From an uncultured Lachnospiraceae bacterium (GTDB lineage: Bacteria; Bacillota; Clostridia; Lachnospirales; Lachnospiraceae): a DNA stretch of 30,393 nucleotides. The first letter of the stretch is position 1; every line of letters starts with the position of its first letter. Made by a program: the position numbers and the translations under genes. The notes below the pieces were generated by a model, which worked only from the letters and a program-made list of their open reading frames with translations, was not told the origin of the DNA and did no database searches. Shown one piece after another: positions 15,911 through 24,154 of this stretch. The stretch covers positions 1-30,393 of the forward strand of contig CAJTXP010000047.1 in the NCBI GenBank assembly GCA_910583615.1. Direction: 5' to 3'.

Positions 15911-15928
15911 AAAACGGTTTTCGGTAAA

Positions 15929-15958
15929 ACACCTGCCGGCACAGATGCCGACAGGTGT
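15929..15958 (-). terminator. Terminator of adh
   Basis: ACACCTGCCGGCA (15929-15941) pairs with TGCCGACAGGTGT (15946-15958) with one mismatch on the plus strand that becomes a T-G pair on the minus-strand RNA; the loop is 4 bases. On the minus strand the stem runs into TTTTACC. It lies about 40 bases past the adh stop. Confidence 0.7.
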
Positions 15959-15997
15959 ATCCCATCTTAATATGTAGTTTTCCAAATATGCGGGCGT

Positions 15998-17215
15998 TTA
16001 GAAATCTACTTCTGTATCATAGTAGCAGCATTTCAGGAGTTTTTCCATCTCTTCCTGGCTGGGCTGACGCGGATTGGAGCCGGTACATGCATCCAGAATC
16101 GCATTCTTTGCGATCTCCGGCAGTCTCTCAAGGAAAATGTTCTCCGGTACGAAGCCCTGCTCGGTCGGATAGCTGTCTTTGCCGTAGTTCTTGATACAGT
16201 GCGGAATATTCAGATCGTCGTTCATCTTCCGCAGGCACTTGATCAGCAGGTCCACCTTCTCGTCGTCACTGCTTCCGCCAAGGCCCATGAAGTCCGCGAT
16301 CACGCCGTAGCGCTGTTTCGCAACCGGATCCTTCGCGTTGAATGCGATAACCTTCGGCAGATACATGGCATTCGCTGCACCGTGGATGATGTGTGCGCCC
16401 TGGTCTGCAAAGACCGCGCCGGTCTTGTGTGCCATGGAGTGTACGATACCGAGAAGCGCGTTGGAGAACGCCATACCCGCCATACACTGTGCGTCGTGCA
16501 TGGTTGCTCTCTTTCCCATATCCTCATTGAAGGAGCCTACCAGATTATCCTGGATCATCTTGATGGAATGGAGCGCCAGCGCATCCGTGTAGTTGCAGTT
16601 TGCAGTGGATACATATGCCTCGATGGAATGAGTAATTGCATCCATACCGGTATGAGCCACCAGTTTCTTCGGCATGGTCTCTGCCAGAGCCGGATCTACG
16701 ATCGCCACGTCGGGCGTAATCTCGAAGTCAGCCAGCGGATACTTGATCCCCTTCTCATAATCCGTGATGACTGCGAATGCGGTAACCTCGGTTCCGGTAC
16801 CGGACGTGGAGGAGATTGCGCAGAAATGAGCTTTGGTACGAAGCTTCGGAAGTCCGAATACCTTGCACATATCCTCAAACGTTACATCCGGATACTCGTA
16901 TTTGATCCACATGGCCTTGGTGGCGTCGATGGGAGATCCGCCGCCGATTGCCACGATCCAGTCAGGCTGGAACTCTCTCATGACTTCCGCGCCCTTCATA
17001 ACCGTATCAACGGAAGGATCGGGCTCGATGCCTTCGAACAGTTTCACTTCCATGCCTGCTTCCTTCAGGTAATCCGTCACCTTGTCAAGGAAACCGAAGC
17101 GCTTCATGGAGCCGCCTCCTACGCAGACCATTGCTTTTTTGCCGTCCAGAGTCTTCAGTGCTTCCAGAGCTCCCGGTCCATGATATACGTCTCTCGGTAA
17201 TGTAAAACGTGCCAT
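15998..17215 (-). CDS. Iron-containing alcohol dehydrogenase (group III)
   Basis: A 405-aa cytoplasmic NAD(P)-dependent enzyme interconverting aldehydes and alcohols. The nucleotide-binding motif GGGSPIDATKAM is near residue 91. Iron ligands are predicted as D192 and H196 (MDAITHSIEAY), H259 (GIVHSMAHK) and H278 (HIIHGAANAM). ATG 17215 is chosen because AAAAGGAGGT precedes it; the open frame continues 46 codons upstream through the promoter without domain similarity. The gene is in the same direction as aor, with its own promoter of the same type. Together the pair could reduce acids through aldehydes to alcohols, or the reverse (inference). Confidence 0.93.
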   Translation of the reverse strand: MARFTLPRDVYHGPGALEALKTLDGKKAMVCVGGGSMKRFGFLDKVTDYLKEAGMEVKLFEGIEPDPSVDTVMKGAEVMREFQPDWIVAIGGGSPIDATKAMWIKYEYPDVTFEDMCKVFGLPKLRTKAHFCAISSTSGTGTEVTAFAVITDYEKGIKYPLADFEITPDVAIVDPALAETMPKKLVAHTGMDAITHSIEAYVSTANCNYTDALALHSIKMIQDNLVGSFNEDMGKRATMHDAQCMAGMAFSNALLGIVHSMAHKTGAVFADQGAHIIHGAANAMYLPKVIAFNAKDPVAKQRYGVIADFMGLGGSSDDEKVDLLIKCLRKMNDDLNIPHCIKNYGKDSYPTEQGFVPENIFLERLPEIAKNAILDACTGSNPRQPSQEEMEKLLKCCYYDTEVDF

Positions 17216-17260
17216 AAAAATACCTCCTTTTTTGAAAATGGCTTGTATGTTATGTATAAT

Positions 17261-17289
17261 ATCATACTGCTTCGTTAGAATAATATCAA
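17261..17289 (-). promoter_or_regulatory. adh promoter
   Basis: On the minus strand TTGATA (17289-17284), a 17-bp spacer and TATGAT (17266-17261). The sequence around it (GCAGTATGATATT) is almost the same as in the aor promoter (ACAGTATGATATT). The leader up to the adh start is about 40 bases. Confidence 0.75.
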
Positions 17290-17307
17290 TAAAATAAATA
17301 AAAAGTA

Positions 17308-17346
17308 TTGTAATATTGTGCGAAATGATATATATTAGTGCCAAAT
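17308..17346 (+). promoter_or_regulatory. Promoter of the divergent regulator overlapped by the phased repeat
   Basis: TTGTAA (17308-17313), 17-bp spacer, TATATT (17331-17336). Two repeat copies, GTGCGAAAT (17318-17326) and GTGCCAAAT (17338-17346), 20 bp apart, lie inside the spacer and over the likely start site. Binding there would block this promoter while sitting about 28 bp upstream of the adh -35, the same distance as at aor. This suggests autorepression plus activation of adh, which is inference. Confidence 0.55.
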
Positions 17347-17368
17347 ACAACAAAGGAGGAGGGTTTTA

Positions 17369-18313
17369 TTGGATCAGAATAAATCTTTGTCGACGGAAGA
17401 AGTCGCCAATATCCTTCATGTCAGTAAAAGCACCATCTATACGTTGATTAAAAAAGGCGAGATCGTTTCCTACAAGATCGGAAGAAAGGTCCGGTTTACA
17501 CAGGAGGACGTGGACGCCTATATTGCGAGAAGCCGGCATTCCCAGCAGGTGGCGGCTCCGGTACAGAAAGTAACCGTCCAGAGCAGCCTTCTGTATGGGG
17601 ATTCCGTCCAGAAGCAGCCGCTGATTATCTCCGGCCAGGATGTGATTCTGGATATTCTGTCCAACTATCTTCATCAATATGGGATACAGGCGCTGCGGGC
17701 GTATGTGGGGAGCTTTGAAAGCCTTCTGTCGCTGTATCAGGGGAACGTGCAGGCGGCCACCTGCCATCTGTGGGATTCGGATACGGACAGCTATAATCTG
17801 CCCTATATCCGCCGCCTGATGCCCGGGGTCCATGCGGTGGCCGTCAACCTGACCTGGAGGATGCAGGGCTTTTATGTGAAAAAGGGCAATCCGAAGGGGA
17901 TTACCTCCTGGGAGGATCTGACGCGTCCGGATGTGGTCATTTTAAACCGGCGGAACGGGACCGGCTCCAGGATTCTGTTGGACGAACATCTGTTCCGGAT
18001 GGGCGTCCCTTCCGGTTCGGTCAAAGGATACGGGAACGAAATGTCGTCGCATCTGACGGTGGCGGCGGCTATTGTGGAAGGACAGGCCGATGTGGGGATC
18101 GGCACCGGGCGGATCATCAAGCAGTTTCCGGAGCTGGAGTTTATCCCGGTCCAGAGGGAACGCTATGATCTGGTCATCAAAAAAGACATGTATTATTCGC
18201 CGGAGATCCAGGCCATGCTCCAGATCCTGAGGTCCCGGGAATATCAGAACGATATTTTTTCCATTGCGGATAATGATTACACGGATCTGGGAAAGATCGT
18301 GGGGGAGGTATGA
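17369..18313 (+). CDS. Transcriptional regulator: excisionase-type HTH plus periplasmic-binding-protein-like domain
   Basis: A 314-aa protein starting at TTG 17369, 8 bases after AAAGGAGGAG. Residues about 7-54 are a MerR/excisionase-type helix-turn-helix (LSTEEVANILHVSKSTIY, then GRKVRFTQEDVDAYI). Residues about 78-305 are a PBP-like ligand-binding domain (ILSNYLHQYG, RNGTGSRILLDE, GQADVGIG, YDLVIKK, LQILRSREY). The domain has no signal peptide, so it acts inside the cell, and is known from one-component regulators near molybdate or tungstate genes. It is divergent from adh and directly in front of moeA (1-base gap). The ligand could be molybdate, tungstate or a pterin; the sequence does not decide. 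Confidence 0.85.
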   Translation: MDQNKSLSTEEVANILHVSKSTIYTLIKKGEIVSYKIGRKVRFTQEDVDAYIARSRHSQQVAAPVQKVTVQSSLLYGDSVQKQPLIISGQDVILDILSNYLHQYGIQALRAYVGSFESLLSLYQGNVQAATCHLWDSDTDSYNLPYIRRLMPGVHAVAVNLTWRMQGFYVKKGNPKGITSWEDLTRPDVVILNRRNGTGSRILLDEHLFRMGVPSGSVKGYGNEMSSHLTVAAAIVEGQADVGIGTGRIIKQFPELEFIPVQRERYDLVIKKDMYYSPEIQAMLQILRSREYQNDIFSIADNDYTDLGKIVGEV

Positions 18314-18314
18314 G

Positions 18315-19541
18315 ATGCTGAAGGTAAAAACACCTGAGGAAGTATATGAGATTATAAAGACGCAGTTTGAACAGGTGCCGGACAGGACAGAGACGGTTCC
18401 CTATACGGAAGCCGCCGGACGGGTGCTGGCGGAGGACATCTGCGCTTCTGAATACGTTCCGGCTTTCGACCGGTCCACCGTGGACGGCTTTGCCGTACGT
18501 GCAAAGGACACCTTCGGCTGCAGCGACAGCATCCCGGCGATCCTGAAGAACACGCAGGAGATCCTGATGGGACAGGCGGCCGGCTTTGCGCTGGAGGAAG
18601 GGTGCTGCGCGCCGATTCCCACCGGCGGGGAACTGCCGGAGGGTGCGGATGCGGTTCAGATGATCGAATATACCGAGGATTACAGGGACGGCACGACCGG
18701 TATCCTGAAACCGGCGGCTCCGGGGCATAATGTGATCCTGAAGGGGGACGACGTGTATCCGGGCAAGCCGGTCCTTCCGGCAGGGCGCAGGCTGACGCCC
18801 CAGGATATCGGAGCGCTGGCCGCCATGGGCGTGGTGGAGGTCCCGGTGGTACGCAGGATGAAAGTGGGTATTCTGTCCACGGGGGACGAGCTGGTTTCAC
18901 CGGAACAGACTCCGGGACCGGGACAGATCCGGGATGTGAACAGCAGCCTGCTTTCCGCGCTCATGGTACGGCTGGGGGCTTCGCCGGCCGTCTATGGGAT
19001 CGTTCCGGATCAGGAAGATCTGCTTGGACGGAAGATGGAGGAAGCGGTCGGCGCATGCGATCTGGTGCTGATGTCCGGCGGCAGCAGCGTGGGGGTCAAG
19101 GACGCGGCCTGCCGCGTGATCGAAGCCAGGGGAGAGATCCTGTTCCACGGGATTGCCATGAAGCCGGGAAAACCGACGCTTTTTGGAAAGATCGGAAGCT
19201 GTCCGGTGATCGGGCTTCCGGGGCATCCGGTGGCGGCGTTTTTTATCACGCACATCTTTGTGAGGAGGCTTCTGGCGCAGCTTGGCGGATATGCGCTGCG
19301 GGATATCCCGGTCATGGCGCGGCTTTCGGAGTCGGTGGAGGCAAATCATGGACGCGCCCAGTACAACGGAGTGTTTCTGGAGCGGGAAGACGGCCGGCTC
19401 ACGGCCCGGCCCATCCGCGGAAAATCCGGCCTGATTACAACGCTGGCCGGCTCGGACGGTTACTTTTGTATTCCCAGGGACTGCGAGGGGCTGCCCGCGG
19501 GAGCAGAGGTCGCGGTCACCCTGTATTCGGTCGACGGGTGA
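18315..19541 (+). CDS. moeA: Molybdopterin molybdenumtransferase MoeA (first copy)
   Basis: A 408-aa enzyme that inserts molybdate (or tungstate) into adenylated molybdopterin. MoeA motifs are in order: PAFDRSTVDGFAV, GILSTGDELV, MSGGSSVGVKD, MKPGKPTLFG and GLPGHPVAAF. The length is normal (about 400). ATG 18315 follows GGGGGAGGT and sits 1 base after the regulator stop. A second, fused MoeA lies next downstream, so one copy may serve tungsten and the other molybdenum cofactor (inference). Confidence 0.93.
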   Translation: MLKVKTPEEVYEIIKTQFEQVPDRTETVPYTEAAGRVLAEDICASEYVPAFDRSTVDGFAVRAKDTFGCSDSIPAILKNTQEILMGQAAGFALEEGCCAPIPTGGELPEGADAVQMIEYTEDYRDGTTGILKPAAPGHNVILKGDDVYPGKPVLPAGRRLTPQDIGALAAMGVVEVPVVRRMKVGILSTGDELVSPEQTPGPGQIRDVNSSLLSALMVRLGASPAVYGIVPDQEDLLGRKMEEAVGACDLVLMSGGSSVGVKDAACRVIEARGEILFHGIAMKPGKPTLFGKIGSCPVIGLPGHPVAAFFITHIFVRRLLAQLGGYALRDIPVMARLSESVEANHGRAQYNGVFLEREDGRLTARPIRGKSGLITTLAGSDGYFCIPRDCEGLPAGAEVAVTLYSVDG

Positions 19542-19646
19542 GCGGCGAAAAGTGGTCGGCGGGTGAAAGACAGGCGGCTGGAGAGCGATGGACGGATGCA
19601 TGCCGGGCGGCTTAAAAATAATTGATGGAAAAGGATGGAAATTGTG

Positions 19647-21557
19647 ATGGCATTTCAATATTTGACCAATGTACCGCTGGAACAGGCGAAAAAAGAATAT
19701 CTGGAACTTTTAGTCAAAAACGGAATGAGAGGCGTTCCTGAGAGGATCCGCGTACAGGATGCCTGCGGGAGAGTGACGGCCTGCGCGGTCTATGCGCACA
19801 TCTGCGCGCCCCATTACCATGCAAGCGCCATGGACGGGATCGCAGTGCAGGCGGGGGACACGTTTGGCGCGACCCAGACCACCCCGGTGACGCTGCCGCC
19901 GGAGCGGTATACGGTGGTGGATACCGGAGATCCGGTTCCGGAGCACTGCGACGCGGTCATTATGGTTGAGGATCTGGTGAAAGAAGAGGACGGTTCGGTC
20001 CGTCTCCACGATGCGGCGGCGCCCTGGCAGCATATCCGCCAGATCGGGGAGGATATCTGCGCCGGCGAGATGATCCTGCCTGCTTATACGGTGGTCTCGC
20101 CTTCCGCCATCGGCGCGCTGCTGGCGGGAGGCGTGCTGGAACTGGATGTGCTGAAAAAACCGGTGGTCGGCATCATCCCCACAGGCGACGAGATCATTTT
20201 GCCCACCGCGGACCCGGCTCCCGGCGATATCATAGAATTCAACTCATCCATTTTCTCGGCCATGCTCCGGGAATGGGGCGCCGAACCGCTGACTTTCCCC
20301 ATTGTGCCGGACCGGTTTGACGAGATCAAAGCGGCGGTGTCTGAAGCGCTGTCGAAGTGCGACATAGTGATTTTGAACGCCGGTTCCTCGGCGGGACGGG
20401 AGGATTATTCCGCGCAGGTGATCCGGGAACTGGGGGGCGTACTCTACCACGGGGTTGCCATGAAACCCGGAAAACCGGCGATCCTGGGTTACCAGGGCCC
20501 TAAACCTGTCCTGGGCGTCCCGGGCTATCCGGTGTCGGGGATCATCGTGATCGAACAGCTTTTAAAGCCGATCATCGAAGCCATGACCCGCCGTCCGGTC
20601 CGCCAGGAGGAGACGGTCCGTGCGCAGCTGTCCCGGCCGGTGGTCTCCGGGCTGAAATATGAGGAATTTGTCCGGGTCCGTATGGGACATGTGGACGGGC
20701 GCCTGATCGCCACGCCTCTGAACCGGGGCAGCGGCGTGGTCTCTTCGTTTATGAAGGCAGACGGGATTCTTGTGATTCCTCAGGGGCTTGAGGGGCACGA
20801 AGCCGGAAGCGAAGTGGAGATCCGCCTTCTGCGGCCGAAAGAAGAGCTGGAGCATACGCTGGTGGCCATCGGAAGCCATGACCCGCTTCTGGACGAGCTG
20901 GCGGATCTGCTTCACCGCGGGAATCCGGCGTATTATATGGCTTCCACCCATACCGGTTCCATGGGCGGCATCATGGCTGTCCGCCGTGGGGAGACACATG
21001 TGGCGGGGATCCATCTTCTGGATGAGAACGACGGAACCTACAACGAGTCTTATGCCCGCAGATATTTTCCGGGCGGGGGCGTTCGCCTTGTGGAATGCGT
21101 CGGAAGGACTCAGGGGATCATGGCGGAGGCAGGCAATCCCAAACAGATCACGGGGATCGAATCCCTTGCATCGTCCGACATACGTTATGTAAACCGGCAG
21201 AAAGGATCGGGGACAAGGATTCTCATGGATTATCTATGTAAAAAGCACGGCCTGGATACCGCCTCGATCTATGGCTATGAGCGGGAGGAATTTACGCATA
21301 CTTCGGTTGCGGCTCAGATCGCGTCCGGCTCTGCGGATGCGGGGATGGGAATCTATTCTGCCGCCAGGATGTACGGCCTGGCGTTTATTCCGGTATGTAC
21401 GGAGCAGTATGACCTGCTGATTCCGGACAGCGCGTGGGATACGCCGCTGGTACAGGAAATGCTTGAGATTCTGAGAAGCAGGGAATTTGCCGGGAAGCTT
21501 GAGGAGCTGGGCGGCTATACGCTGCAGTCTCCGGGGGAGGTCAGATGCCGTTTTTAA
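19647..21557 (+). CDS. MoeA fused to a PBP-like domain (second MoeA copy)
   Basis: A 636-aa protein. Residues about 1-405 are MoeA: YHASAMDGIAVQAGD, IPTGDEIILP, NAGSSAGREDY, MKPGKPAILG and GVPGYPVSGI. Residues about 415-630 are a PBP-like domain (GSHDPLLDELADLL, STHTGSMGGIM, KGSGTRILMDYL, SADAGMGIY, FIPVCTEQYDLLIP, EILRSREFAG), homologous to the C-terminal domain of the regulator two genes upstream. ATG 19647 is chosen since AGGATGG stands 8 bases before it; ATG 19635 is an alternative. MoeA-PBP fusions are known in clostridia and archaea. The added domain may bind the metal oxyanion or cofactor. Confidence 0.9.
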   Translation: MAFQYLTNVPLEQAKKEYLELLVKNGMRGVPERIRVQDACGRVTACAVYAHICAPHYHASAMDGIAVQAGDTFGATQTTPVTLPPERYTVVDTGDPVPEHCDAVIMVEDLVKEEDGSVRLHDAAAPWQHIRQIGEDICAGEMILPAYTVVSPSAIGALLAGGVLELDVLKKPVVGIIPTGDEIILPTADPAPGDIIEFNSSIFSAMLREWGAEPLTFPIVPDRFDEIKAAVSEALSKCDIVILNAGSSAGREDYSAQVIRELGGVLYHGVAMKPGKPAILGYQGPKPVLGVPGYPVSGIIVIEQLLKPIIEAMTRRPVRQEETVRAQLSRPVVSGLKYEEFVRVRMGHVDGRLIATPLNRGSGVVSSFMKADGILVIPQGLEGHEAGSEVEIRLLRPKEELEHTLVAIGSHDPLLDELADLLHRGNPAYYMASTHTGSMGGIMAVRRGETHVAGIHLLDENDGTYNESYARRYFPGGGVRLVECVGRTQGIMAEAGNPKQITGIESLASSDIRYVNRQKGSGTRILMDYLCKKHGLDTASIYGYEREEFTHTSVAAQIASGSADAGMGIYSAARMYGLAFIPVCTEQYDLLIPDSAWDTPLVQEMLEILRSREFAGKLEELGGYTLQSPGEVRCRF

Positions 21558-21569
21558 GGAGGGGCTTTC

Positions 21570-23018
21570 ATGAACAGCAGATCTTCCGTGTTTGACACGG
21601 TTGTGATCGGCGGAGGGCTTTTGGGCTGCTTCTGCGCACTGAACCTTGTCCGCCGTTCTGCCGGTACGCTGCTTCTGGAAAAAAGAGAAGATGTGTGCAC
21701 CGGCATGTCCAGAGCCAACACGGCGGTTATCTATCCAGGGTATGACAATCATCCGGGTTCGCTGAAGACCAATTTGACACGGAAGGCAAACCGGGATCTG
21801 GACAAACTCTGCCGGAAACTGGGGGTACCATTTCTGCGCTGCGGTTCCATTCTGGTAAGCTGCGGACCGAAGGGGGACCGTATGGTGGAGAAAAAGTATC
21901 GTCAGGGAATGGAGAACGGCGTGCCTGGACTGGAGCTTTTATCTGCCAGGGAGATCCGCCGGATGGAGCCGGGGCTGACACCGCAGGCCACGACGGGGCT
22001 GTATGCCCCGTCGACGGCAACAGTTCATCCGTGGGAACTGGGGATTGCTGCATGGGAAGCGGCGGGAGAACTGGGCTTAAAAACGCAGTTCTGTTCGGAA
22101 GTGACCGCCATATGGAAGCAGGAAGGTTTTTTCTGTCTGGAAGTCAATAAAAGGCAGATAGTGAGAAGCCGTACGGTGGTCAACTGTGCGGGTATACTGG
22201 CGGACAGGGTGCAGGAACTCTACAGCCGGCCGCTGATCCGCATAAGGGCGGAGCTGGCGGAATATATGCTGTACGAACCGGCGCCCGGACGCGCGCCGCA
22301 GCACATTATCTTCAGCGAGACGGAAGAGAACGGAAAAGGGATCACGCTGGTACCAGCCATAAACGGGAAAGTACTGGCAGGAACAGCCAACCGTCCCGCC
22401 CGGGCGGACTCGCCTCCTGCCACTTCTGCTGCCGGCTGCGAAAGACTGACGGAAGCATGCAGGAAGCTTTTTCCGGGACTTGCAGACGGCAGGCGGATCC
22501 GGAACTTTGCCGGCCTCCGGCCCAATCCTTACCGGCCGGACAGTCCGCAGACGAGGCTTTGCGGCCTGGAACCCCTGATTACGGAGACAGGAGACGGCCT
22601 GATCAGCCTGATTGGGATCAAGACGCCGGGCCTTACCTGTGCCAATGAGCTGGGGCGGCTTGTCAGCGGCAGGATCCTCGGACTGCTGGGAAGAAACAGT
22701 GCGGAGCAAAAGGAGATTCCGCGCCGCCGAACATATGAGGAATACCTGAAAGCGCCGGAGCATCAAAAGATCATATGCCGGTGCGGGAATATCACAGAGG
22801 GGGAGATCCTGGCTGCCATCCAAAGGGGCGCAGTTACGCTGGACGGGGTAAAGCGGCGGACTGGAAGCGGTATGGGCCTGTGTCAGGGCAGCTATTGTTC
22901 GGCCCGGATTGCCGGTCTTCTTATGGAACAGCTGTCCGCGACGGACGGACGGGTTATGAAGGATGGGAGAGACTCCTGCTATCTGTATCATGAAAACGGA
23001 GGGTACAGTCATGTTTGA
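21570..23018 (+). CDS. FAD-dependent oxidoreductase with C-terminal BFD-like [2Fe-2S] domain (GlpA-like)
   Basis: A 482-aa DAO-family flavoprotein. The FAD motif VVIGGGLLGC is at residues 11-20. The middle has the DAO fold with VVNCAGI and NFAGLRPNP. Residues 401-450 are a BFD-like [2Fe-2S] domain with C403, C405, C438 and C443 (ICRCG, GLCQGSYC). The arrangement is that of anaerobic glycerol-3-phosphate dehydrogenase GlpA and L-2-hydroxyglutarate oxidase-like proteins. It overlaps the next flavoprotein gene by 8 bases, and the two likely form a complex. The substrate is uncertain and its link to molybdenum metabolism is by position only. Confidence 0.8.
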   Translation: MNSRSSVFDTVVIGGGLLGCFCALNLVRRSAGTLLLEKREDVCTGMSRANTAVIYPGYDNHPGSLKTNLTRKANRDLDKLCRKLGVPFLRCGSILVSCGPKGDRMVEKKYRQGMENGVPGLELLSAREIRRMEPGLTPQATTGLYAPSTATVHPWELGIAAWEAAGELGLKTQFCSEVTAIWKQEGFFCLEVNKRQIVRSRTVVNCAGILADRVQELYSRPLIRIRAELAEYMLYEPAPGRAPQHIIFSETEENGKGITLVPAINGKVLAGTANRPARADSPPATSAAGCERLTEACRKLFPGLADGRRIRNFAGLRPNPYRPDSPQTRLCGLEPLITETGDGLISLIGIKTPGLTCANELGRLVSGRILGLLGRNSAEQKEIPRRRTYEEYLKAPEHQKIICRCGNITEGEILAAIQRGAVTLDGVKRRTGSGMGLCQGSYCSARIAGLLMEQLSATDGRVMKDGRDSCYLYHENGGYSHV

Positions 23019-23970
23019 CAGTCCGCTGCTGATCGTTGGAGGCGGAGCGGCGGGAATGGCAGCCGCCCTGTCTGCCCGAAAGAGATTTTCTGAACTGGCG
23101 CCTGGAACGGACGTCGGGAATCTGGTTACGCTTCTGGAACGGGAGTCTGTGCCGGGCGGCGTATTAAAACAGTGCATTCACCGCGGCTTTGGGCTTACGC
23201 GTTTTTCTTCTAATCTGACGGGCATTGAGTATATGCACCGGTTTACCGGGCCTTTTAAAAGGTCCGGGGTCCGTTTTCTGCCTGATACCACTGCTTTGGA
23301 GGTATGTCCGGACCGGACGCTTCTGGCGGTCGGACCCAAAACGGGGCGGTGCAGAATCTCCTTTGAACATCTCATTCTTGCCAGCGGATGCTATGAACGT
23401 CCGTTTCAGTCGCTGACTGCCGCAGGGACAAGGCCGGCCGGAATCTACACTGCAGGAGAAGCACAGTATCTGATCAACTGCTGCCATGCAGAAATCGGAG
23501 AGAGAGCAGTGATCCTGGGGAGCGGAGACATGGGACAGATCCTTGCCCGCAGAATGGTTCTGAAAGGGAAAGGAGTCGTGGCGCTCATCGAACAGGAGTC
23601 CGTCTGCGGCGGACTTTCGAAAAACCGCAGGGACTGTCTGGACAAATATCAAATACCGGTGATCCTCTCATCTACCATCGTCTGTGTACATGGGGAAGGG
23701 AGGATCACCGGCGTTACGGTTCGTAATATCATCACTGGAGAAGAGCGGCTGATCTTCTGTGACACGCTGGTCAGCGCAGTGGGGCTGATCCCGGAGAAAA
23801 GGATCCTTCCGGAATGCTGGCAGGATGGAGATCTGCCGGACTGGATATCGCTGTGCGGAAACTGTCATCATGTTCATAAAATCGTGGACAGTGTTACGCT
23901 GCAGGCGGAAGAAGCGGGGGGTCTGGCGGCAGAAAAGATCGCTTCCTGCCATTTTTCTGAAATGACATAA
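23011..23970 (+). CDS. FAD/NAD-binding oxidoreductase, partner of the upstream flavoprotein
   Basis: A 319-aa pyridine nucleotide-disulfide-type oxidoreductase. FAD motif LLIVGGGAAGMAAAL is at the N-terminus, a second Rossmann motif AVILGSGDMGQILARR near residue 165, and SAVGLIPE near residue 253. Two Cys (SVCGG and RRDCLD) and CGNCHHVH near the end are present. ATG 23011 follows GGAGGG and fits the domain start; an in-frame ATG at 22963 is poorer. In the GlpA-like/FAD/DUF1667 trio seen in many clostridia this is the second member; the third, DUF1667, is not found downstream here. Confidence 0.8.
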   Translation: MFDSPLLIVGGGAAGMAAALSARKRFSELAPGTDVGNLVTLLERESVPGGVLKQCIHRGFGLTRFSSNLTGIEYMHRFTGPFKRSGVRFLPDTTALEVCPDRTLLAVGPKTGRCRISFEHLILASGCYERPFQSLTAAGTRPAGIYTAGEAQYLINCCHAEIGERAVILGSGDMGQILARRMVLKGKGVVALIEQESVCGGLSKNRRDCLDKYQIPVILSSTIVCVHGEGRITGVTVRNIITGEERLIFCDTLVSAVGLIPEKRILPECWQDGDLPDWISLCGNCHHVHKIVDSVTLQAEEAGGLAAEKIASCHFSEMT

Positions 23971-24009
23971 GGCATAAAATGCTACCTGTAATGGACAGGA
24001 AAAAAACAA

Positions 24010-24038
24010 TTGACAGAACGATAGTCACTTTGTATGAT
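24010..24038 (+). promoter_or_regulatory. Strong sigma-A promoter of the molybdopterin-binding gene
   Basis: A consensus TTGACA (24010-24015), 17-bp spacer and TATGAT (24033-24038). Transcription would start near 24045 and leave a leader of about 110 bases, which is longer than at other promoters here and contains hairpins. Confidence 0.75.
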
Positions 24039-24044
24039 AAATAG

Positions 24045-24150
24045 TATGAGATTGTTAAATTTTTGTTGAAGTTTAACAGCAAATAATCAAGGGTGTTTTG
24101 TCAACAAAGTATTTTCCGGTGCATAATGTCGGAAAACAGGTAAGGAGGTA
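24045..24150 (+). promoter_or_regulatory. Possible structured 5' leader (unidentified)
   Basis: The leader contains GTTAAA...TTTAAC, a short palindrome TTTGTCAACAAA, and TTTTCCG...CGGAAAA with an 11-base loop just before the ribosome binding site AAGGAGGT. I could not match it to the molybdenum cofactor RNA motif by eye. A structural RNA or an operator are both possible. Confidence 0.35.
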
Positions 24151-24154
24151 AGGT

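Noticed and set aside
15754..15942. N-terminal 63-residue extension of the aor product, with a hydrophobic stretch resembling a membrane anchor
   Set aside because: It covers the promoter and has no ribosome binding site, while ATG 15753 has AAGGAGGTC and matches the family start.
16199..17200. 333-codon plus-strand frame opposite adh
   Set aside because: adh has full family motifs and iron ligands on the minus strand; the opposite frame is a shadow.
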